Assembly (NCBI GenBank): GCA_944990035.1 | Contig: CALYLX010000141.1 | Span: forward strand, 186,001 to 250,000 | DNA from: Clitopilus passeckerianus | Lineage: Eukaryota; Basidiomycota; Agaricomycetes; Agaricales; Entolomataceae | Reading direction: 5' to 3' | Length of the DNA stretch: 64,000 bases | In this document: one piece after another, positions 22,394 through 34,463 of the stretch | Numbering within the stretch: the stretch's first letter is position 1 | Layout: every line of letters starts with the position of its first letter | Program-made: the position numbers and the translations under genes | The notes under the pieces: model-generated | The model's input: the letters and a program-made list of their open reading frames with translations, nothing else | What the model was told of the DNA's origin: nothing | The model's database searches: none

Positions 22394-25300
22394 TCAAACC
22401 GCGCCTCTCTCCCGCAATAGCTCGACAACGATGCGGTATTTTTTTCCAGCTCTTTGTGCATAGTATAATGGAGTCCTACCATCTTTGTCCATTCTATTTA
22501 CATCTACATCCTCTCTTGCGAGAATGAACCGGACAGTGTTGGCTATGGCGCCTACTGCAGGCTCAATATCCCAGAGCAGGTCGAAGCATCGGCATTGCGT
22601 GGCCCATGAGAGGGGAGTGCGTCCAATGTGGTCTTGTGAATTTATTTCTATGTCTTTGTGCCCAAGTAGCAGCTTCACTACGCCTTCGCAAGCGGCCTGA
22701 GAGACATACGAAAGCGGTGTCCGACCTTCAATGTCCTGGGAATCCATCGCAATTCTGCCAAGTTCGAGAAGTAGTTTTGCGGTCGACTCGTGACCGTACT
22801 TGGCTGCTCTTAAGAAGGGGGTCTGGCCATAAATGTCCCGAGAATCCACCTCGATCCTGCCATATCCGAGCAGTAGCCTCAGAACGGGGTCGTGGCCAGA
22901 CTGAGCCGCGCGGGAGAAAGGTGTGCGACCATCAACGTCCCTCGAATCCACCTCCACCTCGCCATGCTCTAGCAGCGACTTAACGACGCAGACATTTCCA
23001 TGTTCAGCTGCATACGACAAGGGTGTTCGGCCGCTGTTGTCCCGTGTGTCGACCTCAACATCAGGTTGTTCGAGGAGAAACTTGACGATGGGCTCATGGC
23101 CATGCTGGACTGCATACGACAACGGGGTTTTGTTGTAGACATCTTGCCAGTTAACATTGACCACCCCATGTTCAAGCAGCAGTTTCACCACAGATATGTG
23201 ACCGGATAAAGTGGCACACAAGAGGGGTGTCCAGCCGAAATGATCCGGTGTATCGACTGCAATGCCACCATGGTCAAGGAGGAGCTTTGTGACATCTTCG
23301 TGTCCACGATGTGCTGCGGCAAACACTGGCGTTTGGCCATAGTAGTTTGGCGTGTCGAGCTGAACACCTGGCGTATCCAGCAACAGCCTGACGATCTGAT
23401 GATGACCGCCCATGGCTGCGCAGAAAAATGGAGTCTGGCCACAAAGATTGGTTGCATTGACGTCAATTCCTCCGTGGTCGAGAAGGAGCTTTACAGTGGA
23501 TTCGTGACCGCATTGCGCAGCGTATGAAAGGGGTGTTTCGTTGTTGTAGTCCCGCAAGTCGACCTCAATGCCTGGATGTCCTAGAAGGAGCTTCACAACG
23601 GCTGTGCGACCGGACTGAGCAGCACATGACATAGGTGTCTGGCCGTTCTTATCGCGTGATTCCACCTTGACACAGCTCTGTTCAAGAAGCAACTTGACGA
23701 CGGATTCCTGGCCGTATCGAGCCGCGCATGTCAAGGGAGTTTGGCCGTCTTTGTCTCGTGAATCGATTCGAATACCTCCATGATCGAGTAGGAGCTTAAC
23801 GATGGATACGTGTCCGTATTGTGCAGCATAGGAGAAGGGCGTGCGACCATCATTGTCTCGTGAATCCACTTTGACTCCTCCGTTTTTCAATAGCAGCTTG
23901 ACGATGGGTTCTTGACCGTATCGAACGGCGTATGAGAAAGGCGTCTGGCCGTAATTGTCCCTTGAATCAACATGGATCCCCTCTTGCGCAAGCAAAAGCT
24001 TCACGAGGGGCTCATGACCAGATTGTACAGCGTACCACAAGGGACTCCTGCCATCTTTATCCCTGGCGTTCAGCTGAGAGGGTGACAACCTGTTCTGACG
24101 GATCGCCGGACCTGGGAAAATGTCGCGAGAAATGTATCCGTCGTTGGTGGATCCCGCATCTGATCTTCGCAGTAGTTGTCGTATAGAGTCGATGCGGCCG
24201 AGTATAGAGGCAAATATCATCGGAGTCTTCCCACCTCCGGTAAGAAGCACCTGGTGCGATTTGTTCAACAGCGCCGAAAGCTCGGGGACTTGGTTGTGGA
24301 AGATTGCGAGGAAGACGCCCGATCCCTCATTGCCTTCTGAGTCAGAGTCCCAACCTAGGTGAGCGACCGTTCGTAGAGCGTAGTCCATACAGCGCTTTAC
24401 GGCTGGGTCGTCTCGCTCGAGGAATGGAAGGACTTCGTGGAAAAGAGGTTCACGATGTGTATTTGCGTGGTAGCCCCAATTCAATGCTGCATAGTCGTAT
24501 AAGGCGCTGGACTGCTTGGCATTGATAAGGAGATAGTCAAGGCACGTTCGAAATATGTCCCGGTGTGCATCGGGGAAGAGCGTTGCTTGTGACCTTGTAA
24601 AGAACTCCTGAGTCGTGAAATCTGGCCGTCGAAGAGCGTTAAGCGTAAAGGTATGATTAAACGCAACGGGAAACGGCTCTGTACTCACGCACAAAACGCA
24701 CAACTCTGAAATCATCCGATTGATGATCGCCCTCCCGCTCTTGGACAACGATTAACCCAGCACACACGGAAGTTATGATCGACAGTGGGGGGACATATTT
24801 TTCGGTCTCGCTCCTTCCCTGCTCCGTGGCAAGAGCATGCTGCAGCTCTCCCAGTGTTAAGCGGCGATAGCTATAGGCCACCCAAATCAGGGCCTTCAGA
24901 GCGAGATTTCTTCGCTTCTCAGAATAGTGCTGCATGTATTCGACGACGCGAGCATACGTCTGATCAATCTCGTTCGGAAGGTTGTTGAGAGTATCCTCGA
25001 GCTCGCCTAGGCTGAATTGTTCCGATAATAGATTCATATGTAACTCGGCCATTAAGAACCTATTCATGGATATTTAACCAAAGCAGCGATATCAAAGAGA
25101 GCTCGACGTACCGGCCCTTTGCGACCTCAAAAACCTTTTCGACTATCTCGCGACTAAATTTGCCGGGCACCTCAAAGTCGAGGCGTCGCTCTAGGGTCGT
25201 GACTCTGTCCTTCAAGTATGCCTTCATATCGCTTTCGTCTGCCACGATGTCAAGACGCATCGCTCCCAGACTCTTAAATATGGAGTCCATCTCGCCAAGG

Positions 25301-26952
25301 ATTCGAGATGTGACAAGCAGCTTGACGTTACTTCCTAGGGATAGGAGGTCCTCAATAAGGTCACGGATTTCCTTGTCGCTGTACTGGTCGAGGTACTCAT
25401 CCAGTGCATCAAGGATAATGTAGCAGCAGCAGAGGCCTCGACAGGCAAGGATGAGGGCATGGCGAAGTTCCCTTTCTGTGGGCCGCGATTGTGCGTTCGA
25501 CGCTGTATGTGTAGCATGAAGGGCTTCTAGACCGCTAGCCGGTGGTGTGCCTTGGCAGACCTCAAAAATCTGTCGGCATAAACATTCGAGGACTGCCAGC
25601 TTGTTCTGTTGATTGCGAAGCTTGTAGTTGAAATAGATGATTCCGACGAATATACGTCCTCCTGGAAGCGCTCGAAGATGATCTATGACCAGAGACCTTG
25701 AAGTACATTGGTGTTCAGAAGCCTAACCCGTCAGAGACAAATGTGTGACTTACGCCATTACGGTTTTGCCAACACCAGCTACATGCCGTTCAGTCAGCGA
25801 GTTTCTATCTTTCAGATTCGTTGAATACTTACGGATTCCAGGACACCACAGCAACCGCTCGGGCCTACTCGCATGCCATCCATTATACTGAGGCGTTTTA
25901 ATGAACCAAACCCCCAATTTGACCCCTCGTCTTCGTGCTATCTCGTTGTGAATAACTCGATGATCAGTAGAGGAAAACCCTTTCGATATTTCTTGAGAAT
26001 TATCGCCTATGTCGACCACTAAGTTCGGATGAATGATTATATGTGTAACCGTAAATACTCACTTAAATCTGTGTATTGAGTCAGTACAGCTGGTGTACAA
26101 TTCACAAGGGCTCGACGTACAGGTTATTTTCCACATATCCCCCGAGATATGATAGATTTTGCTGTCATAAATATGGAGATCTTTCTGGCGAATGAGCGAA
26201 GCAATGGTGATTTCGTCTGGAGAGGATTCCTGCTTTTCCGTGTCTTCCGATACTATAGTGTCATCTCGCTCTCCTAATGGATTGGTCTCTGTCGCTGCAA
26301 GACGAATAGGCGTTAAACAACGTAAGAAATTCTAGTTCGATGCCACTCACACGGTACACCGTTCGGGCCGAGTATATGGGAAAGCTCGTTCTGACCCTCT
26401 AATTGAGATTCCACTATGGCCCTTCGACTGTTCCACATTTCGCTGCTTAGTTCGCGGAATTGAGCTGAAAAACCTGAGGTTAGGGTCTTTGCGTTCGTCT
26501 GCCATAAAGAGTAGCACACCTTGCATACGAATAGCCTCAAAGTTGCCCATTTCCCAGCAACGTAGGAGAAGCGCACGGGCGTCACTATGAGCTTGCAGGA
26601 AGGCAGCGCACATTTCAAGCGGGAGCTCGGAGCCGTTGGTGCCGTTCTTGTCAAGGCTCACCAAAAGCGCTCTCATGACGGCGGATTCCGCAAGGCTCTT
26701 CATTGCCGGAGGCTGGGCCAAATAAGAGGTCCACGGGTATTCAAATAAGATATGCTGATCATCTTGGCCCTCAATGCATCGATTATCGTCCAACTGATGC
26801 CCGGAAAGATCAGTGGAGGTGTTGCTATCGCTTCTAGGACGGCAATCCGACGCATTGCAGGCAGTCTTGCATTCTGTGTCCATCCTGCGACGACTCCACA
26901 TACCACAAGCTACCAGAAGTGCAAGGCCTCCCAGGTGCAGATAGAGCAACAT
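22394..26952 (-). CDS. STAND-type NACHT NTPase with ankyrin-repeat array
   Basis: From right to left, the N-terminal region is uncharacterised and largely helical; its first residues (MLLYLHLGGLALLVACGMW) could be a membrane anchor. The P-loop (CPGIPGVGKTVMA) is split by an intron and flanked by another. Walker B reads YIILDALDEY near 25400. The NACHT tail ends FVHFTTQEFF, the usual VH-TTQE signature. A large last exon (22394-24621) encodes about 16 ankyrin repeats of 34-35 residues (DGRTPLSYA, GH, VVKLLL) to the C-terminus. Such fungal NLR-like proteins act as signal-triggered ATPase switches, and some control heterokaryon incompatibility. The ligand and effector of this one are unknown. The first exon is the least certain part. 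A possible 6-nt microexon lies at 26063-26068. Confidence 0.82.
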
Positions 26953-28742
26953 CGGAAAGCGCTATTTCCGCGTCTAGCGAGGAGGTCGTCGTTGAGGGGA
27001 GAGGAGGCAAGGGAAGCTGTAAAGGTATCCATATTCGTCGATAGGCGCTTGTTGCCAGCGCACACATGATATCATGGATGAAGACCCTAGGAAAGCGTGG
27101 ATTCCCTGTTGGCTAGATATGAATTTTGACTAGACAGTGTGAGAATCGAAGTCCTGAGGGTTCCTGAGAAGAGAACCTGATCATTGGATAGAAGTGCAGA
27201 AAAGCAAGCAAAAGCCTCTAACCTCGTGCACAGTGGGCGCGCCTCAGCGTAGACAGGGTATGGATTGGCCATATCTTTGATTGCAAGTTGTGTGGGCGGA
27301 TGTAGGTGATTGTTCCGAGCCAGTCTTGATGAGAATACGTTGCTGATTTTGGACTGACTGCTCAGCTTCGAATAGAATCATGGGGCGAGGCAGATCGATC
27401 GATGACATCTTCAGGGGTTGGCGCTCACTCCCATACCAGCCAAGAAAACAGCCTGGGGTTACAGCGCCCTAAACGTTGTCGTCCGATGTATGGGGCTTGC
27501 CGTCAGGTTATTATGTATTGTTACAGCGGTGCGACCCATAGAGCTGGCCGTGTATACAGAGAGGCTGCAAGAGCGGTCTTGGTCAAGGAGCGATCATTGG
27601 AAAGAGGCCAAATGTTTCCTCACACACCGAGGGCGATACCTCAGGAACAAGGTGAATGATGACTGGAATTTAAATTTAGTTGACCTAGAAGTTACGAAAA
27701 GAGCTTAGATTTGACTTGCCTCTGTAAAACCCTTTTTTTGAAGAAAAACAAAGGGGATGTCCTAGCAACCTTCTTTGCACTTGCAAGATTTGCAACAGCA
27801 GTGGTCGAGGATCAAGAGAGGCGTGGGAGATGAGCTCCTTTTTGGGTTGGCCAATCCAGGACTATCACCGTTGCCGTATCACCGTCAATTTTGGTGCTCG
27901 TGAACGCCCACCCGAACTCAAAAGTTGCTTCAGCTCGCTCAACAATTGCTCCTTTAACAGTGTACATGTCTAGGACTAGAGTGTCGAAAGGTCCTCTTTT
28001 GGGGTTCATGGTGATTTCCGAACCTACCTTTCTTCGGCCAAGTGCTATAAACTCGTTCGGAATGGCCAAACAAACCAACTGAAATAGGGAATTAGAACAC
28101 ATGAAGAGCTTTAAGAAGGTGAGCTACTGTCTGTATCGCTCCCTGCCCGCCCTCTGACACCCCTCAATGCTAGAATTGCACCTGAATCTGCAGCAATCAA
28201 ATCAGAACCTGCCAATGTCAGCGATCAGTAGAACGACTTCCGATTTATGCACCAGAATTCGAACAGGTCTGCACGGAATACCTAGTTACAGCCTGGTTCC
28301 GCGGCTCCTCAATAAAGAGGTTGACTTCTCGTAAATGACCTTTACCTCGTGAGACGTGTGTTTACTCCTTCTCAATGCTCATGACCAATGAGACTCACTG
28401 TTTCTTCGAAGTTATGCTGCCTTTCAGCATCTCTTGGAAGGATTATGTTCCTTCGTATATCCCTCTTACACCCGATATCTTCTCCTTAGCTCCTGCTACC
28501 CACAACGCACCATCATATGTTCATCAATCGAAGCATTCTAAACATGATAAACGGTTTTTCCTGGTGAGATGTTGAGATAATACCTGGCCAGTCTCACATG
28601 CTGACATGCCGAACGAAGACGTCTGGAGTTGAGCTATAAGCCATGCTTAACATGCCACCCTACCAAACTTCGATCGTGCTCCCATCTATATCTTCCACAC
28701 CGTCCCCTCCCTACATTAAAACACCCTTTCCCTGCATCCCCA
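26953..28742. other. Intergenic region with one doubtful short coding segment
   Basis: This lies between the divergently transcribed NACHT-ankyrin gene and the first flavin monooxygenase. On the minus strand, 27812-28102 holds an open segment with some protein character (DTLVLDMYTVKGAIVERAEA) and a plausible acceptor at its 5' end, which might be the last exon of a small gene. I could not find convincing upstream exons. Nothing else was recognised. Confidence 0.4.
27812..28102 (-). CDS. Possible terminal exon of a small hypothetical protein
   Basis: The frame is open for 96 codons and its composition resembles a beta-rich protein (ATFEFGWAFTSTKIDGDTAT). A TTTCAG acceptor lies just inside its 5' end. 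No family is recognised and the upstream exon is unresolved, so it may not be a gene. It would be transcribed away from the flavin monooxygenase at 28743. Confidence 0.25.
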   Translation of the reverse strand: MCSNSLFQLVCLAIPNEFIALGRRKVGSEITMNPKRGPFDTLVLDMYTVKGAIVERAEATFEFGWAFTSTKIDGDTATVIVLDWPTQKGAHLPRLS

Positions 28743-30487
28743 ATGTCGTCAAGTGACTCTCCACCGAACAAACTACCAAACCCAGAGCTCGACGTCCTCC
28801 TCGTCGGAGCTGGCTTCTCCGGGATCTACCTCCTCCATCACCTTCGTCGCCTCAATTTCTCCGTCAAAATCTTTGAAGCAGGCTCCAACCTCGGTGGTAC
28901 ATGGTATTGGAACTGCTACCCAGGCGCCCGTGTTGACTCCGATTACTTCATCTACCAGCTCTCCCTTCCCGAGCTTTGGAAGGATTGGACTTGGTCCGAG
29001 AGGTTTCCTGGTCGGGAGGAGTTGGTGAAGTACTTCGACTATGTTGAAGAGAAGTTGGAGGTGAAGAAGGATGTGTTATTTGATACGAGGGTGAAAGGAG
29101 CGAAGTTCGATAAATCTGCCAACCGGTGGGAGGTGTCTACCGAGAATGGAGTTACCGCGAGACCACGACACTTGATTCTTTGTACGGGATTCGCGTCCAA
29201 ACCCCTCTTCCCAGAAATTCCTGGCCTAGCCACGTTCAAAGGCATCGTTCATCATACATCCCTTTGGCCTCAGGAAGGATTGGACCTGGAAGGAAAGCGC
29301 GTTGGCCTAATTGGCACGGGTGCAAGCGGAGTGCAGGTCGTTCAGGAATGTGGACCAAAAGCTAAACAGCTCACGGTCTTCCAGCGTACTCCGAACCTCG
29401 CACTCCCCATGGTCCAGCATCCGGTGACGAAAGAGACACAGGAGAAGATGAAGAAGGACCTTTATCCCATCTACTTTACTCGCCGCTTGCAAACTTTTGC
29501 TGGCTTCCAGTTCGACCTCCGTCCCACTAGCCTCATATCCGACCTGTCCGAAAGCCTGGAGAAAGTACACCTTGATCTCGAAGACCTATGGGCAAAAGGC
29601 GGCTTTTATTATTGGCTTGCAACCTACCCCGATGTATTCTCTGACGCGAAAGCAAACGAGGTGGTTTACAAGTTCTGGAGGGAGAAGGTTTTAGAGAGGT
29701 TGACGAGGGAGGAGGTGAAAGAGCTTCTAGCTCCGGAGAAGCCACCTCACCCGTTTGGCGTCAAGCGACCGTGTCTGGAGCAAGCGTACTACGAGGTGTA
29801 CAACCTTCCTCACATTTCGCTCATCGACATCTCCGCCAACCCGATCGCTTCCATCACGCCCTCCGGTGTGCGTACGTCAGATGGAAAAGAACACGAATTA
29901 GATGTTCTCGTATTGGCGACCGGGTTCGATGCCGTTACTGGGTCGATCTCGCAAATCGACATTGAAGGCAAGGATGGGAGTGGGGAGAAGATCGGGGAGA
30001 AGTGGAAGAAGGGTCTCAGCACGTATTTAGGCCTGATGACTGCGGGGTTCCCGAATATGTTCTTCCTCTACGGTCCTCATGGGCCAACCGCCTTTTGCAA
30101 TGGCCCGACTTGTGCTGTAAGTTTTCCGGACCCTCTCACCGACTATGATCATCTACTCACCCATATAATTAGGAGATACAAGCGGACTGGATTATCACTG
30201 CGCTCTCCCATCTTCGTTCCCAGAACCTCACCCTCATCGAACCACTACCTCTTTCCGAGTCGACATACACTAAGGCTGTCAACGAGCAATTTGAGAAGGG
30301 CCTGTGGCTGAAGGCAAAGACCTGGTATAACGGCGGGAATGTGCCGGGGAAGAAGGTCGAAAGCATGAATTTCACGGGAGGTGTACCCAAGTATTTGTCC
30401 TTGGTCCGTGAAGAGGAAGAGAAAGGGTATCAGGGGTTCACTTTGGGCGGATTACTAGGAGAAACGGAGGTGGAAGATACTGCGTAG
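28743..30487 (+). CDS. Baeyer-Villiger-type flavin monooxygenase, copy 1
   Basis: Two exons (28743-30116, 30173-30487) give 562 residues. The FAD-binding GAGFSGIY is followed by GGTWYWNCYPGARVDSDY. The Baeyer-Villiger fingerprint FKGIVHHTSLWP fits FxGxxxHxxxWP exactly. The NADPH-binding GTGASGVQ comes next, and VLATGFD closes the core. This family inserts oxygen beside a ketone using FAD and NADPH to make esters or lactones; the substrate cannot be inferred. An ATG at 28743 is preferred because upstream in-frame codons lack an ATG. The single intron falls after GPTC, exactly as in the paralogue at 35385. There is no adjacent biosynthetic cluster. Confidence 0.92.
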
Positions 30488-31199
30488 TAGTCCTGATAAA
30501 CACTGTCCATGACTACTTACTTCTAGTGAAGGTCGAACTGTACCTCCTCTGTGCCTATGGAATGGGATTAGCTGCACTGGCTGTGGAGACGCTGCTCAGT
30601 CCAAATGCGGTAATCTCAACCCACGATGCTCCCCTTCCCAGCACCAGCACGATCCTCCAGTTTGCCTTTGCAGAGTCGGTTCGGTCGATTTCGCTGAGGC
30701 CAGCTTCAAGATGCACGCTCATGTTGAAGAAGTCCTGAAGTACCGTCCAGAAGGCTATCGCACTTCACTGCCGCCTCCATACGTACGATGCTTGCAATGG
30801 CAGTCAACTTGACATAAAGCAGGTCGCAATATTAGGTCTCCAAGACTTGTTTATACGCGCAGAAACGCTTGCACTATCTATGAGAGATCCAAACCTTTTA
30901 CCGCCCGCGCTGGGAGCTACTTTCCCGCCACTGGAGATGCGTCAGAAAGGACGCAGCTCTGCAATGCGTCCCACCACGGCCCTGCTGTCTCCCCCAAAGC
31001 CCAAGGGTAATTCGGCCGCAACGGACTATAAGCACATTTGGGTCTGATGATTGGCTCGGCTCTTAAATATTCTCATCCTTTGCGGTTCTCATGGACCAAC
31101 TGGCTCCCGCAACGGGCTAACGTGTACCATGAGTTGTTTCCCACCACTTCCTCCTTCTGATTCCACCATCTGATTGGGATCTTTTCAGTAAATGGCGTC
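30488..31199. other. Intergenic region, no gene recognised
   Basis: About 700 bases lie between the monooxygenase stop and the F-box-like remnant. Short open frames are present but unsupported. A polyadenylation region for the upstream gene is expected but not defined. Confidence 0.4.
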
Positions 31200-31204
31200 T
31201 TCCG

Positions 31205-31874
31205 ATGCTCAAACGATTGACTCTCGGTTATGTAGCTCAGAAGGAGGATGGGTGGTCATCTGTTTACACTATTTTCCGCGAAGACCTTGCCCAGCTCTGT
31301 GCGTTTCTTCAGGGAACGGAAGTCAGCTCGAGTTTTTAGCGCTTCTATGTTGCGGTCGCTCAGTACTCCCACCCATCCATTCTATCCTCCCAAATTGTCC
31401 AAGGGTTGAGCACCTGGTCTTTGACAAGCTCCCTTCTGCAAGCGACAGTCTACTTGAATTTCCAAGCGTCAAACGAATCGACGTCTACTCCATGTACGTC
31501 AACTGGCCAACTGCCAAGAAGGATTTCTCGGATAGTGTCGCATGCTTCCCATCGTTGAAGTCCGTGCAATATCTGTGGAACGCCGTAGACTTTGAGCACA
31601 TTTTCTTCTTCTGTCCCGTCCCATTCGCCTTGACGTGATGGACGTCTTCAAAGAGGCGTGGACCTGGCTGCCGCTCGACCCATCCCAGCTTACCTCTCAT
31701 TACCTTGCAGTGCCGTCGGACCTGGATACAGATGAAATCTGTGTTCAGACTGTAACATTTGGAGAAGCGTCTGAAGACACGGATACAACATATTCTACCT
31801 CTGACGGGGATTCAAGCGAGGAAAGCGATTCTTCGGACGAGGAGTTGGCTTCCGATGGCTTGGAAGAATTATGA
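31205..31874 (+). pseudogene. F-box/LRR-like fragment, probably frame-broken
   Basis: An ATG at 31205 opens MLKRLTLGYVAQKEDGW and continues to FLQGTEVSSSF, then meets a TAG. The homologous-looking sequence resumes in another frame (SILPNCPRVEHLVFDKLPSA, VKRIDVY, FPSLKSVQYL). It changes frame again to the acidic C-terminus beginning MMDVFKEAW. The leucine-rich pattern resembles the C-terminal halves of Agaricomycete F-box proteins. I tried GT-AG introns at the first break and found none that keeps the frame, so I call it a probable pseudogene. An unrecognised splice pattern is the alternative. No N-terminal F-box is visible. Confidence 0.4.
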
Positions 31875-31933
31875 AAAGAATGAACGAGATAAAAAGGGAG
31901 GGAATAAAACACGTTCATAGATACGTACAAGAC

Positions 31934-32242
31934 TTACGGCCACTCTCTCTCGTACCATAAACACAGAAAATACGATGTCACTCCTACATCGTGGGTTGAA
32001 GCACATAAGATACAAGGCGCCGTACACAGTGAAGACTCATACAGATCGGGGACGCTCCTGACATCAGTGGACATCGCCGGTGACCGGGGATTCGTGAAGC
32101 CCCATGTTCTTGGGCGAGTTGGCCATGGTCGCGTGGGGTTCTGAAGATTATAAAGCTGCCTGTTGGTCTTCAGTCCCTCGGCGTATACGTCCTGCATTGT
32201 GTTCTTCATATCAAGCTTCTCATGATTCAAAATCGAATGCAT
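31934..32242 (-). CDS. Hypothetical small protein
   Basis: A 102-codon frame begins MHSILNHEKLDMKNTMQDVY and continues with a helical, Asn/Arg-rich segment (AEGLKTNRQLYNLQNPTRPW). The N-terminal 65 residues look protein-like; the rest may be an unspliced 3' region. It is divergent from the EngB-type gene 200 bases away. No family is recognised. Confidence 0.25.
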   Translation of the reverse strand: MHSILNHEKLDMKNTMQDVYAEGLKTNRQLYNLQNPTRPWPTRPRTWGFTNPRSPAMSTDVRSVPDLYESSLCTAPCILCASTHDVGVTSYFLCLWYEREWP

Positions 32243-32443
32243 CGAGTCGGAGTGAGCAAAGAATCAAGTGTTCATTGTCTATTATGCAGCAACAGGGTGT
32301 AAGATCGTAGCCCAAGTCTATAAATTCCAGAGGTGTGGTTCCAATGCTTTATGCCAGTGGGATGGTGGCGGGTAAGCTGCAGATGATCAACCGGTATTTG
32401 CTGATCTGGCCCAAATTAGTCACCACCTGCCCTCCTCGCCTAA

Positions 32444-33587
32444 ATGTCCCTTCCTTCCTTCCTCTCACCAGTGTCACCACTACTTCGGTCAACAGGTCCA
32501 TGCCCACGTCTCTTCTCAGCGGTATCTCTCGTACGGTCCAGAGCTAGACCTAGCGCACAGCTACGAGCCGCTCCCACCTCCACCGTAGCAAGCACAAGTA
32601 CGACCAAAAATTCGGCAGCAGCACCAAGCGAAAGCGCAAATGCAAACTCAAAACCGAAACCAGGGCCTAAACCGACACCCACATCATCTCTAGTCCAAGA
32701 CCTCTTCCACGACCATGCATCTGCTACCTTCCTAGGCGCCGCCGGTTCTAAGAACTCTCTACCGAGGTGTGGTGGACTGCCTGAGGTGAGCCGTGCCGTG
32801 ATGCACCCAATTCCTTCATAATGCTTTAATTGCTGAGGTGCTGACGGGGGTTTTTTTTTCTTTCTGTGAAAGATCATCGTAATAGGACGTGCGAATGTCG
32901 GCAAGTCGACGCTGCTTAATGCTGTTCTTGGCAGGCGGGATTTATTGAATACGAGTAAGAAAGCTGTAAGTACTAGCCGTCACTCCTTTCTCCGTCCTCC
33001 CCTTGCTCTCAGTCATCATTGGGCTCACTCAACTCAACAGGGCCGCACCCGCTCCCTCAATTTCTACCGCTTGGGCCGCGAGCCCGGCAAAGCCGTCCTC
33101 GTCGACGCACCAGGCTACGGCTCCCGCGGCCGACCGGAGTGGGGGGAGGTGTTCGAGTATTACTTGGAGAACCGCAAGGAGTGAGTTGTCTTCCAGTCGT
33201 CCAGTTCAACCATAACATGTTATTAACCACCCCCAACCTCACAGACTCCGCCGCGTCTTCATCCTAATCAACGCCTCCCACGGCCTCAAAGACTCCGACA
33301 TTCAAATGCTTTCCCACCTCTCCTCCAAGCTCCTCTCACCCTCTCTCACATCCTCTACCAGCCGTGCCCAACCTTACACGATTCAGGCCGTTTTGACGAA
33401 AGCGGATATGGTGCCGACGGGGAAGATTGCGGAGGTGATAGGGAGGTTGAAGAGGGAGTTGGTGGAGAAGGGTCCGTATTGTTTGCCTCCGATTGTTACG
33501 AGTGAGAGGTTGGGGTTTGGGATGGAGGAGGTTAGGAGGAGTGTTGCGGAGGCTTGTGGGTTGTTGGGGTCGAGAAGGAAGGTGTAG
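32444..33587 (+). CDS. EngB/YihA-family GTPase, probably mitochondrial
   Basis: Four exons (32444-32785, 32873-32965, 33041-33180, 33245-33587) encode 305 residues. All G motifs of the ribosome-biogenesis GTPase family are present: GRANVGKST (G1), GRTRSLNF (G2), DAPGYG (G3) and TKAD (G4). The N-terminal 110 residues are rich in Arg, Ser and Ala with few acidic residues, which suggests a mitochondrial targeting sequence. In bacteria the family assists large ribosomal subunit assembly, and the fungal relatives (yeast YDR336W type) are mitochondrial. The coding sense strand is C-rich in exon 3 and markedly G-rich in the last 200 bases of exon 4, an oddity shared with the gene at 35.4 kb. Confidence 0.9.
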
Positions 33588-33830
33588 AGTTTGTAGACGC
33601 TGGACGGTTCCAAGCTTGGGTCGTGTTACAGTATTTTACTATTGGCATAATGGTCTTTCGTTATGGGAATACAGAATGTTATTGTTAATGTTAATGCAAT
33701 GATTTCTAAGTGTACATCATGGGTAGCATTCGAACACAAGGTGGTTGCGTAAGAGAAGGGTGCATCATAAAATATCTATAATCGACGGCCATAAACTACA
33801 CCAACAAAATAAAATCAGCTTGACACCCTC

Positions 33831-34463
33831 TCAAGGCACCCAACAACCAACATACCTCAAAAGCCCAATCAAACACTGCAGCACCGCAAGCAAAAACGGT
33901 ATCCACGTAGAAACATTAAAATTCCCCGACTTGAACAACCCAAACACTGTAAACCCCAATATCGCACTCCCGATGATGGCACCAGCCAAACCTAGGCCAA
34001 GGAACGTCAGGAGGACCAGGAGAGCGAATGTCAGGCGAGATCGACGTTCCTTGACCTTGGGAGGCTTCTGTGGCCGGAAGGCAGGAGTCGTGCTCCGTTG
34101 GGTGCGGGTTGATTGGACGGTGGTTAGTGGGTATGTAGAGGATGGATGGACTTCGTCGGGTTCATGAGGACGTGGAGCAGGTTTTGGTGGGAAGTTGAGG
34201 TTGAGAAAGGCGTACGCCCCGCAGAGGCCAAAGAGGGGAATGTAGAATGCGAGCATCCAGAAGAATGTGAATAGGAAGACGTCTGTTTATGTCATCAGCT
34301 CGGATTTACAATAGGACGGAGGATGAGAGAGAATGAAGAACTCACCATTAGCTCGGTGTAAATAAAATCCATCAGGTTGAGTAGCGTTCCGACCGTCAAT
34401 GTGGAGGATTTCTACGCCTGGGTTGTAGAGGGATGGCCAGGATGGTGTTCCTGTGTTCATCGT
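33831..34463 (-). CDS. TMEM170-like multi-pass membrane protein
   Basis: Two exons (34346-34463, 33831-34282) give 189 residues. The N-terminal 35 residues are soluble and include an NAT sequon. A first membrane span follows (VFLFTFFWMLAFYIPLFGL), then a basic, Pro-rich loop of about 50 residues. Two more hydrophobic spans (LTFALLVLLTFLGLGLAG and the C-terminal WIPFLLAVLQCLIGLL) flank GSAILGFTVFGLF. Three spans with this loop and the Gly-rich third segment fit the TMEM170 family, implicated in ER and nuclear-envelope membrane shape in animals. The assignment is by pattern only. The gene is convergent with the EngB-type gene. Confidence 0.65.
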
